Positions 19,280-28,862 of a stretch of DNA of 64,000 nucleotides are shown piece by piece (within the stretch, counting starts at the first letter, position 1; every line of letters begins with the position of its first letter). The stretch is from NCBI RefSeq assembly GCF_020857975.1, contig NZ_JACWUO010000016.1:1-64000 (forward strand). Reading direction: 5' to 3'. This stretch comes from Stenotrophomonas rhizophila. GTDB lineage: Bacteria > Pseudomonadota > Gammaproteobacteria > Xanthomonadales > Xanthomonadaceae. The position numbers were made by a program, and so were the translations under genes. Under the pieces are notes generated by a model. That model was not told the origin of the DNA. It saw only the letters and a program-made list of their open reading frames with translations, and made no database searches.

Positions 19280-20506
19280 TCACCCCGGTGCCGGCGTCAC
19301 CACGCCCCTGAACGCCATCGGCAATGCGAACCCTTCCAGCTTCATCCACGGTGCCGGATCGGTCTGTACCTGGATATCGAACTCGCGGGTGACCAGGGCG
19401 CAGAACAGCACGAGCTGCGCATGCCCGACGGCGCTGCCGATGCAGGCGCGCGAGGCGAAGCCGAACGGGACGTAGGCGCCCTTGTTCGGCTGCCGGCGCG
19501 AGGGCAGCCAGCGGTCCGGGTCGAACACGTCCGGTGCGTCCCAGAACTCGGGGGAGTGATGCTGGTAATAGGAGGACAGCTCGTAGGCGGCGCCCTTCTT
19601 GATCGACACCCCTTCGGCATCGATGTCGTGCCAGGCCGGGCGGCGCAGCGCGAACAGCCCGGGCCAGACCCGGATGGTTTCCTTGATGAAGCGCGAGGTG
19701 CACGGCAGTTCCCGCATCGGCAGCGTGTACAGCGCCTCCAGGCTGAGCGCGGTGGTTTCCGCACGGATGCGCTGCTGCCACTCGGGGTAACGGTGCATCG
19801 CATACAGCAGGCTGGCCGCGGTAAGCCCGGGCAGGCCGGACATGCCGGCCAGCACGGTCGAGACCAGGTAGGCCACCCGATCCACGCCGATGCGGTCGGC
19901 CAGCGGAAGCAGCGACTGCAGGAAATCGTCGCGCGGCTCCGCCGCGCGGGCGCGGCGCTTGATATGCCGCACCACCGTGCGCGCGGCGCGGCGCGACAAG
20001 TGGAAGTTCAGCACCCGGCGCCAGAACGAGAAGTCCTGCAGCACGATGCCGTTGTAGCGGGTTTTCTGCTCGCCGATCAGCGCATCGGTATCGCGTTGGT
20101 CCATGCCGTCGACCAGCAGCGGCAACAGCGATTCGGAGATGGTCCACCAGCTCAGTTCGCTCAAGTCCTGTACCGCGCCGCAGCGCCGGGTCAGGAAGGC
20201 GTGCATGCGCGCGTACAGGCCGCGCATGTGCTGGGGCGCCGCCAGCCGACCGCCCTGCTCACTGAGCAAGGCGCGCACCTCGCGCCAGGCCACCGGTGCG
20301 GCCGCGCCGCGCAGGCCCAGGTAGTCGATCAGGGAATCGGGAACGGTGTGCTGGTCGGTATTGGCCTTGTCGACCTTGACCGCCAGCGCCGGATCGAAAA
20401 TGCCGACCACCTCGTTCTGGAAAGTGAGCACCGGTCCTTCGCGGCCGACCCGCTCCAGCAGGTGGTCGATTGAAACTACTTCCGCATCTGCTGCACGATC
20501 GGCCAT
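19280..20506 (-). CDS. Cytochrome P450, probable RiPP-crosslinking enzyme
   Basis: The product has 408 residues. P450 signatures are present: ExxR as ETIR (276-279), the meander/PERF-like FDPDRW region (328-333), and the heme loop FGFASRACIG (348-357) with Cys355 as thiolate ligand; the conserved loop Gly is Ala351. The I-helix reads AGMSG (220-224), lacking the acid-Thr pair of ordinary hydroxylases. The N-terminus is soluble. The gene starts 76 bases after a 33-codon ORF with an aromatic tail on the same strand. This is the arrangement of P450-modified RiPPs, where the P450 forms aryl-aryl or aryl-C/N bonds between Tyr, Trp or His. The class is sure; the crosslinking role is inferred from context. 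Confidence 0.85.
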   Translation of the reverse strand: MADRAADAEVVSIDHLLERVGREGPVLTFQNEVVGIFDPALAVKVDKANTDQHTVPDSLIDYLGLRGAAAPVAWREVRALLSEQGGRLAAPQHMRGLYARMHAFLTRRCGAVQDLSELSWWTISESLLPLLVDGMDQRDTDALIGEQKTRYNGIVLQDFSFWRRVLNFHLSRRAARTVVRHIKRRARAAEPRDDFLQSLLPLADRIGVDRVAYLVSTVLAGMSGLPGLTAASLLYAMHRYPEWQQRIRAETTALSLEALYTLPMRELPCTSRFIKETIRVWPGLFALRRPAWHDIDAEGVSIKKGAAYELSSYYQHHSPEFWDAPDVFDPDRWLPSRRQPNKGAYVPFGFASRACIGSAVGHAQLVLFCALVTREFDIQVQTDPAPWMKLEGFALPMAFRGVVTPAPG

Positions 20507-20523
20507 CGCCCACCCCCGAAATA

Positions 20524-20550
20524 CCAGGGGTGGCCATTGGCCACCCCTGG
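20524..20550 (-). terminator. Strong hairpin between precursor ORF and P450 gene (possible attenuator)
   Basis: Two 13-base arms (CCAGGGGTGGCCA and TGGCCACCCCTGG) flank a single T; the realistic fold is a 12-bp stem with a 3-base loop. On the minus strand it is followed by TATTTC rather than a clean T-run, so read-through is likely. A weak terminator here would give much precursor and little enzyme, as seen in other RiPP operons. Confidence 0.6.
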
Positions 20551-20582
20551 AATGTTCATGAAAATACGCCGAGCATCTACGC

Positions 20583-20684
20583 TTAGAAAATAATCCAGTA
20601 GATGTATTTCGAGCGGATGCTCTGGGTGGGACTGTGCGAACGCAGATTCAGGGATACTTGCATAGCGCGAACAAAACCAGCCAT
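20583..20684 (-). CDS. Putative RiPP precursor peptide, 33 aa, C-terminus KYIYWIIF
   Basis: The peptide starts MAGFVRAMQV, continues through a Ser/Arg-rich middle (SHSPTQSIRS) and ends KYIYWIIF followed by TAA. The last eight residues hold two Tyr, one Trp and one Phe, while the first 26 have a single Phe: a leader-core layout. An AAGGAGT site lies six bases before the ATG. GC content is 47% by my count, well below the neighbouring genes. The next gene on the strand is a P450. YxYW-type cores recall P450-crosslinked peptides such as tryptorubin-type atropopeptides and biarylitides, though the sequence is not one I recognise. Likely cross-link positions are Tyr27, Tyr29 and Trp30. No dedicated protease or transporter gene adjoins. 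Confidence 0.7.
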   Translation of the reverse strand: MAGFVRAMQVSLNLRSHSPTQSIRSKYIYWIIF

Positions 20685-20690
20685 AACATG

Positions 20691-20697
20691 ACTCCTT
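20691..20697 (-). promoter_or_regulatory. Shine-Dalgarno site of the precursor ORF
   Basis: On the minus strand AAGGAGT lies 6 bases before the ATG at 20684. An out-of-frame ATG at 20689, only one base from the site, would give a 13-codon ORF but is too close for efficient initiation. The near-perfect anti-16S match is the best in the surrounding 2 kb and decides the start. Confidence 0.8.
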
Positions 20698-20920
20698 AGT
20701 TGTTTTGTTGCAACCTGATATCGAATGCCAGCCGATTGACTGGCGCTACCGTTCTAGCACGCACCGCAACGGCGGGCACGCGGTATTTGATCGAATGTGG
20801 CGGGCGCACCTCTATTTTGTGATGCACTAAACATTTTCACCGACTACATAAACCCATTTACGTTTGACCTCAGTCGCGCCGGGCACTTTCCTAGGCAGGC
20901 GATGGACGCAGGCAGGCGGT

Positions 20921-21088
20921 TTACTCCAGCGAACGCGGGCTGCTGGTGGAGGTGTGCAGGCGGTCGCCATGGAACATGAAGAACAGCTGCAACGTCATCG
21001 GGTGGGTCGCGGTGCCGCCCTTGGCGAGGTGGTCGTCGGCCACACACTCGGTGACGTCCGCACCGGCAGCGGTCCGGGTGCACCCCGA
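20921..21088 (-). pseudogene. Remnant of an unidentified gene (3' end), frameshifted
   Basis: Read on the minus strand, 55 codons end with GTATHPMTLQLFFMFHGD, a sensible globular sequence, then RLHTSTSSPRSLE and TAA. Upstream the frame is blocked by TGA at 21089-21091, while the neighbouring frame (AAIHELIGVHPDR) continues plausibly, suggesting a frameshift near 21075. No start codon or full-length gene remains. Its decay beside the P450 locus suggests that this interval has been reshaped. The protein family is not recognised. Bases 20701-20920 hold an AT-rich stretch (about 20815-20875) and no gene. Confidence 0.35.
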
Positions 21089-21196
21089 TCAGTTCGTGGA
21101 TCGCAGCCGATGGTGCGCCCGGGGCGCGGCAGCGCCGTCGGAATACGGATGCGCCTCACGGTAAGATGACGCCGCAACCCCGTCAATGGATCCGGC

Positions 21197-21973
21197 ATGC
21201 GCACCGTGCACGCACTTCGCTACATCACCCCGCTCCGCGAGGGCGGCTCGCTGCCCGCCGTGGTCGAGACCGACGACGACGGGATGGTGGTGCTCAAGTT
21301 CCGTGGTGCCGGGCAAGGGCCGAAGGCGTTGATCGCCGAGTTGATCGCCGGTGAGATGGCGCGCAGCATCGGCCTGCCGATTCCGGAGGTCGTGCTGGTC
21401 GAACTGGACCGGGAATTCGCCCGCACCGAACCGGACCCGGAGATCCAGGACCTCATCCGCGCCAGCGAGGGGCTCAACCTGGGCAGCGATTACCTGCCCG
21501 GCGCGATCAATTACGACCCGGCCGCGATGCCGGTGGATGCCGGGCTGGCCTCGCGCATCGTCTGGTTCGACGCGCTGATCAGCAACGTGGACCGCACCGC
21601 GCGCAACCCGAACCTGATGGTCTGGCACCGCCAGCTGTACCTGATCGACCATGGCGCGGCGATGTACTTCCACCACGACTGGGCCAGCGCCGGCGATGCC
21701 TGCGAGAAGCCGTTCGTGTTGATTCGCGACCATGTGCTGCTGCCGTTCGCCAGCCGCATCGCCGAGGCCGACGCCGAACTTGCCGGCCTGCTGCCCGATG
21801 CCGAGATCGAGCGCATCGTCGCACTGGTGCCCGACAGCTGGCTGGTGAATGAGCCGGCGTTCGACAGCCCGGCGGCGTACCGCCAGGCCTATGTCGATTA
21901 CCTCAAGCGCCGCCTGCAGGTGCGTGCCGTGTTCGTCCAGGAGGCCGTCCGTGCCCACGCTGCATACCTATGA
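21197..21973 (+). CDS. HipA-like kinase-fold protein
   Basis: The product has 258 residues. Features of the HipA-like (HipA_2) group: VVLKFRGAGQGPKALIAELIAGEMARSIGLPIPEV supplies a P-loop-like strand and Lys, WFDALISNVDRTARNPNLM is the catalytic N-D-R-T-N segment, and LYLIDHGAAMYF is the metal-binding D-H-G. Full-length HipA toxins are about 440 residues; this short form lacks their N-terminal subdomain. It overlaps the DUF3037 gene by 23 bases. The pairing recurs in bacteria and suggests a two-protein module, though its role is not established. Confidence 0.75.
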   Translation: MRTVHALRYITPLREGGSLPAVVETDDDGMVVLKFRGAGQGPKALIAELIAGEMARSIGLPIPEVVLVELDREFARTEPDPEIQDLIRASEGLNLGSDYLPGAINYDPAAMPVDAGLASRIVWFDALISNVDRTARNPNLMVWHRQLYLIDHGAAMYFHHDWASAGDACEKPFVLIRDHVLLPFASRIAEADAELAGLLPDAEIERIVALVPDSWLVNEPAFDSPAAYRQAYVDYLKRRLQVRAVFVQEAVRAHAAYL

Positions 21974-22340
21974 CTATGCCGTGATCCGCGTGGTACCGCG
22001 GGTCGAACGCGAGGAGTTCATCAACGTCGGGGTGATCGTGTCCTGCCCCGGCGCCAGGCACCTGGAAGCGGCGATCGAGATCGATCCGGTGCGGATGCAG
22101 GCCTTCGCGCCCAGCCTGGACCTGGATGCGCTGCAACCCTGGCTGGATGCGATCGTGGCGATCTGCCGCGGCGACGCCGATGCCGGCCCGATCGCGCAGT
22201 TGCCGGCGCGCGCGCGCTTCCATTTCCTCACCGCCAAGCGCAGCTCGGTGGTGCAGATGTCCAGCACGCATGTGGGCCGCACCGCCGATCCGCCCGGGGT
22301 GGTGGAGCATTTGTTGCGCAAGATGGTGCGGGTGCCGTAG
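21951..22340 (+). CDS. DUF3037 family protein
   Basis: The product has 129 residues from a GTG at 21951, with CCAGGAGG seven bases upstream. It begins PTLHTYDYAVIRVVPRVEREEFINVGVIVSC, the hallmark of DUF3037. It is translationally coupled to the HipA-like gene. Its TAG stop lies inside the GTAG of a SMAG repeat. Function is unknown; the linkage suggests that it works with, or is modified by, the kinase-like partner. Confidence 0.8.
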   Translation: MPTLHTYDYAVIRVVPRVEREEFINVGVIVSCPGARHLEAAIEIDPVRMQAFAPSLDLDALQPWLDAIVAICRGDADAGPIAQLPARARFHFLTAKRSSVVQMSSTHVGRTADPPGVVEHLLRKMVRVP

Positions 22341-22396
22341 CGCCGGGCTCTGCCCGGCTGCTTTTCGGTTACAGGCCGGGCAGAGCCCGGCGCTAC
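22337..22396. repeat. Inverted pair of SMAG repeats flanking the RAYT 3' end
   Basis: Two 22-base units in opposite orientation (22337-22358, starting GTAGCGCCGGGC, and 22375-22396, ending GCCCGGCGCTAC) are perfect inverted copies separated by 16 bases. The first GTAG provides the stop of the DUF3037 gene and the second the stop of the transposase gene. Paired inverted REPs next to a RAYT are the presumed mobile form (BIME/REPIN). Confidence 0.85.
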
Positions 22397-22845
22397 GGGG
22401 GTGGCCATCGGCACCAGGCGAAGGGGTAGCTGTTCATGCCAGTGGCCAGCCCCGCGCGCACGGGGTTGGCCAGGATGTAGGTTGCTTCGGCCATCAGCTG
22501 GCGTTCGTCGCGCTGCAGCTGGTCGTAATAGCCTGGCTGCCAGACTGTCCCTTGGCGACCGTTCAACTGGTTAAGCGCTTTTGCCGACCGGGATTTGAAC
22601 GTCCGCATCACGATCGACAGCGGGGTGTCGCGCAGGCAGAACATCCAATGGATGTGGTCCGGCATCACCACCCATGCCATTGATTCGGTACGGCCCTGCT
22701 CGTCGGAGGCGCGCAGCCAGTGGATGACTTCCTTCGCGTTTGCTGTATCGACAAACAGGCGGGCGCGCCGCGCCGTGACGGTGGTGACTACGTAATAGCT
22801 GCCGGCGCTGGAAATGCGTCCACGCTGTAGAGAGGGGCTGGCCAT
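22393..22845 (-). CDS. REP-associated tyrosine transposase (RAYT, IS200/IS605-like)
   Basis: The product has 150 residues from the ATG at 22845 (another ATG at 22872 is in frame). The HUH motif is VVMPDHIHWMF (His64 and His66) and the catalytic Tyr is in ATYILANPVRAGL (Tyr123), the two halves of a Y1 single-strand transposase. RAYTs process REP hairpins. Here the gene is bordered by the inverted GTAG pair at its 3' end and by two further copies at 22976 and 23090 beyond its start, so it is probably the enzyme that spread this repeat subfamily. The reading frame is intact. Confidence 0.9.
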   Translation of the reverse strand: MASPSLQRGRISSAGSYYVVTTVTARRARLFVDTANAKEVIHWLRASDEQGRTESMAWVVMPDHIHWMFCLRDTPLSIVMRTFKSRSAKALNQLNGRQGTVWQPGYYDQLQRDERQLMAEATYILANPVRAGLATGMNSYPFAWCRWPPP

Positions 22846-22975
22846 ACGCGCATCGTGGGCGACCATGGCCAATGGATGAAGCGGGGAAATCTGCGGGATC
22901 GTGTCAGGGGTTTCCGCGACGTCGCGTTGCGGTGGTGCCGGGTTTTGCCTGGCTTGTGTCGGTGTTCGCAGAGCA

Positions 22976-23000
22976 GCCGGGTAGAACCCGGCTCTACGGC
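22976..23000. repeat. SMAG repeat
   Basis: The unit has arms GCCGGGTAGA and the complementary CTCTACGGC type, with CCCGGC in the centre; it is identical over 25 bases to the copy at 23090-23114. It lies upstream of the RAYT start. The 90 bases between the two copies carry no gene. Confidence 0.75.
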
Positions 23001-23089
23001 TTGGCGGTGAGCGCCGCGCGCATGGCGATGCGTTCGTCCGATCGGCGCCCGGCGGTCCAATGGCGCGGCTCTACGATCCTGTGCCTGCA

Positions 23090-23114
23090 GCCGGGTAGAA
23101 CCCGGCTCTACGGC
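23090..23114. repeat. SMAG repeat overlapping the stop of the PQQ dehydrogenase gene
   Basis: It is an identical copy of 22976-23000. Its CTAC at 23108-23111 contains the complement of the TAG stop codon of the dehydrogenase gene, so the repeat defines the C-terminus of that protein. Confidence 0.75.
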
Positions 23115-25597
23115 AGCGCATAGGCAATCACGTAATCGCCCGCCGGGGTTTCCATGAAGTGGTGGCCGCCGGCCATGATCACCACGTACTGGCGCCCGCC
23201 GGATGCATAGACCATCGGGTTGGCCTGGCCGCCGGCCGGCAGTTTGGCGTGCCACAGTTCCTTGCCGGTCTTCAGGTCGATGGCGCGCAGCAGGTCGTCG
23301 GTGGCCGCGGCGATGAAGATCAGGCCGCCGGCGGTGACCACCGCGCCGCCATTGTTGGGCGTGCCGATCTCGATCGGCAGGCCCGAGCGGATACCGAACG
23401 GGCCATTGCCGCGGGCGCTGCCGAACGGGCGATCCCACAGGGTCTCGCCGGTACGCAGGTCGATCGCACGGATGCCGCCGTAAGGGGGCTGCTTGCACAG
23501 CAGCCTGGTGAACGGCAGGCGCCAGCCGGCGTTGACGTCGATCGCATACGGCGTACCGGCCTGCGGGTCGCCGGCGCCTTCGGCACCGCCCTTGTCGGCG
23601 CGCACCTGTTCGCGCGGCACCCAGCCCAGTTGGTCGGCCCTGGCACGCGGCACCAGCAGGTTGTAGTTGGGCATGTCGTTGTAATTGGCCACGATCACCC
23701 CGCGACGCGGGTCCACCGCCACGCTGCCCCAGTCCGAGCCACCGTTGTAGCCGGGGTACTCGATGGAATGGCGGTCGGCGGTCGGCGGGGTGTAGAAGCC
23801 CTCGTAGCTGGCCTTGCGGAACTGGATGCGGCATACCAGCTGGTCGATCGGGGTCATGCCCCACATGTCGCGCTCGGTCAGGTCCGGCTTGCGCAGCGTG
23901 TGGTACAGCGAGAACCGCTGGGTGCGGGCGCGCTGCGCCGGCTCGACCCCGCCGCCGGGCACCGCGCGTTCCTCGGCCGGGGTCAGCAACTGGCCGGTGC
24001 GGCGGTCCAGCACGTACAGGTCGCCCTGCTTGGTCGGCAGCAGCAGGGCCGGCACCTTGCCGGCGGCGGTCGGGTAATCGACCAGGGTGGCCTGCGAGCC
24101 CAGGTCGTAGTCCCAGACGTCCTTGCGCACCGCCTGGAAATGCCAGACCGGCTTGCCGGTGTTGACGTCGATGGCGACCAGCGAGGTGGCGTAGGTGTTC
24201 TGGGCGTCGGTGCGCGACCCGCTCCAGTAATCGCCGGCCGCATTGCCCATCGGCAGGTAGACCAGGCCGAGCTGGTCATCGCCGGTGGCGGTGGTCCACA
24301 TGTTCGGGGTGCCACGGGTATAGGTCTGCCCGTGCGGCGGTGCGCCGCTGCGGCCGGGCTGGTCCATGTCCCAGGCCCAGCGCAGCGCGCCGGTGACCGC
24401 GTCGTAGGCCTGGATCACCCCCGACGGCGCATCGCGGCGCTGGCCGTCCAGCACCTGGTGGCCGGTGACCACCACGCCCTGCACGATCGCCGGCGGCGAG
24501 GTGATCGACACATACCCCGGCGGGCTGTCGCCCATGCCTGCGGTGATGTCGACCTGGCCGTTGTTGCCAAAGCCGGTGCAGGGCTTGCCGGTGGCCGCGT
24601 CCACCGCGATCAGGCGGCCGTCCAGGGTGCCTTCGATGATCCGCGTCGCGCAGGCGCTGCGCGGCAGGTGGGTCAGCAGCGGCACGCCGGCCGGCGGTAC
24701 CGCCAGGTCGGCGGCCACATCGGCCAGTGCCGGGTCCTGGGCGGTGGCCGGCACTTCGTAATAGGCCACGCCGCGGCAGGCGGCCGTGTACGGGATGGAG
24801 GCATCCTTGACCTTGGGGTCGAAGCGCCAGCGTTCGCTGCCGTCGGCGGCGTTGAGCGCGATCAACTGGTTGCGGGCGGTGCACAGGTACAGGCTGTCGC
24901 CCACCTTGAGCGGCGTGGTCTCGGCGCCCCAGCGTTTTTCCGGCAGGTCGCCGGTACGGAACACCCAGGCCTGCTGGAGGGTGCCGACATTCTCGGCGGT
25001 GATCTGCTGCAGCGGCGAGAAGCGGGTGGCGGCGTTGTTGCGGCCGTAGGCGGCCCAGTCGCCCTCGGCCGGGCGGTCGGCCGGCTGCAGCGGCGCATCG
25101 CGGGCCGGGGCCAGCCCGGCGCTGCTGATCGGCTCGGGGAAGGCGCCGCTGGCGGCGGTGACCCCGTGCGGCACGAAGGCCAGGGTGAAGGCGGCCACGA
25201 ACACCAGCGCCAGCACGCCGGCGATGCTGCGCGAGAGCGTGCGCGACACCGGGCGGTCCAGGCGCGGCAACAGCAGCGCCAGCACGAAGGCCAGGCCGAC
25301 CATCAACCCCAGCCGTGGCACCCAGCGCCAGTAGTTGCCGCCGGACTCCCACCAGGTCCACAGCACGGTGCCGGCCAGCACCAGGGCGAACCATAGCGCG
25401 CCGCTGTAGCGGCCCCGCCACAGCTGCACGCCGGCAATCAGCAGGCCGATGCCGGCCAGCACGTAGTACCAGGAGCCGCCCAGGCTGGCCAACCACGCCC
25501 CGCCAGCGGTGAGCACCGCGCCCAGCAGCAGGATCGCCAACGCCAGCGCAGCCAGCAGCACAGGCCGCGCCGGGCGGTTCGGTGTGGAGGTGGACAT
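23108..25597 (-). CDS. Membrane-bound PQQ-dependent dehydrogenase, glucose/quinate/shikimate family
   Basis: The product has 829 residues from the ATG at 25597 (an in-frame ATG at 25621 is less likely). Five N-terminal membrane helices occupy about residues 10-150, as in Gcd and QuiA, followed by a periplasmic eight-bladed quinoprotein propeller: DWAAYGRNNAATRFSPLQQI, W-motifs such as GTLDGRLIAVDAATGKP, then DVWDYDLGSQATLVD and NNGGAVVTAGG. It oxidises an aldose or quinate/shikimate and passes electrons to ubiquinone. The exact sugar cannot be decided from sequence. No pqq biosynthesis genes lie in the window. Confidence 0.88.
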   Translation of the reverse strand: MSTSTPNRPARPVLLAALALAILLLGAVLTAGGAWLASLGGSWYYVLAGIGLLIAGVQLWRGRYSGALWFALVLAGTVLWTWWESGGNYWRWVPRLGLMVGLAFVLALLLPRLDRPVSRTLSRSIAGVLALVFVAAFTLAFVPHGVTAASGAFPEPISSAGLAPARDAPLQPADRPAEGDWAAYGRNNAATRFSPLQQITAENVGTLQQAWVFRTGDLPEKRWGAETTPLKVGDSLYLCTARNQLIALNAADGSERWRFDPKVKDASIPYTAACRGVAYYEVPATAQDPALADVAADLAVPPAGVPLLTHLPRSACATRIIEGTLDGRLIAVDAATGKPCTGFGNNGQVDITAGMGDSPPGYVSITSPPAIVQGVVVTGHQVLDGQRRDAPSGVIQAYDAVTGALRWAWDMDQPGRSGAPPHGQTYTRGTPNMWTTATGDDQLGLVYLPMGNAAGDYWSGSRTDAQNTYATSLVAIDVNTGKPVWHFQAVRKDVWDYDLGSQATLVDYPTAAGKVPALLLPTKQGDLYVLDRRTGQLLTPAEERAVPGGGVEPAQRARTQRFSLYHTLRKPDLTERDMWGMTPIDQLVCRIQFRKASYEGFYTPPTADRHSIEYPGYNGGSDWGSVAVDPRRGVIVANYNDMPNYNLLVPRARADQLGWVPREQVRADKGGAEGAGDPQAGTPYAIDVNAGWRLPFTRLLCKQPPYGGIRAIDLRTGETLWDRPFGSARGNGPFGIRSGLPIEIGTPNNGGAVVTAGGLIFIAAATDDLLRAIDLKTGKELWHAKLPAGGQANPMVYASGGRQYVVIMAGGHHFMETPAGDYVIAYALP

Positions 25598-25787
25598 CGC
25601 GGTCTCCCGAAGCATCGGCATCGCCGACGTTGCCGCCGGTCCCGCTGCCGGTTATCCCACCGCCATCGTGAAAGCAACGCGTTCTTTGCCTGCCCGCCCG
25701 CGGCGGGAATCGCACCTGCCCTGCCCCGCAACTGCCGGGCAGGCACCCTGTCCGATGCCGGACGCGCGCGAAGGCTGGCGCCACAAC

Positions 25788-25817
25788 GGACAACGCCGGC
25801 TTGCGCCGGCGTTGTCC
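25788..25817 (-). terminator. GC-rich hairpin downstream of gyrA
   Basis: A perfect 13-bp stem (25788-25800 and 25805-25817, arm GGACAACGCCGGC) with a TTGC loop starts 20 bases after the gyrA stop. No T-run follows on the minus strand, so it may end transcription poorly or serve as a 3' stabiliser. The rest of the 25598-25837 gap shows nothing. Confidence 0.55.
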
Positions 25818-25837
25818 GCGGTACCGTGCAGGCAGGC

Positions 25838-28537
<2,700 letters not shown>

Positions 28538-28731
28538 TCGGGTTCCGTTGTCTGGGTGCGGTCCAGTCCGTCGCGCCAGCCCTTGCGGGGCGGCGGCGCC
28601 GGAATCTCGATTAACCGTTGGAGTCTACCACAACAGGTCGATTTCCGCCCGTGTTCAGCGGTGTTTTACCTGCAAGAATCAGGAACTTACGGGGGCGTTG
28701 CAGGCGTGGTCGGGGTTCGGTCGGGAAAGCC

Positions 28732-28860
28732 GTACCGGCCAACGGCCGGTACCTACCCGCGAAGGGTTTGGCCGCCCACCCGGATCCCGGTAGGCCACGA
28801 CCGTTGGTCGTGGCACGGGCGGCCGTTGGTCGTGGCACCGGGCCACCAACGGCCGTGGTC
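28732..28860. repeat. Cluster of SMAG-like palindromes between mtnA and gyrA
   Basis: Units seen: 28732-28756 (arms GTACCGGCC and GGCCGGTAC around AAC, ending CTAC), 28790-28814 (GTAG then arms GCCACGACC and GGTCGTGGC around GTT), 28821-28836 and 28842-28860 (partial). These lie in the 325-base gap between mtnA and gyrA. Any gyrA promoter must therefore sit in 28540-28720, which is AT-richer near 28620-28690. Confidence 0.75.
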
Positions 28861-28862
28861 GC

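Noticed and set aside
20650-20689. An alternative 13-codon ORF starting at the upstream ATG (20689) before the P450 gene
   Set aside because: That ATG is one base from the Shine-Dalgarno site, too close for initiation, while the ATG at 20684 is at the optimal distance and gives the aromatic tail.
20797-20979. A 60-codon plus-strand ORF near the P450 locus as an alternative small peptide
   Set aside because: It has no ribosome-binding site, an ordinary composition and a position away from the P450 gene; it overlaps the gene relic on the other strand.
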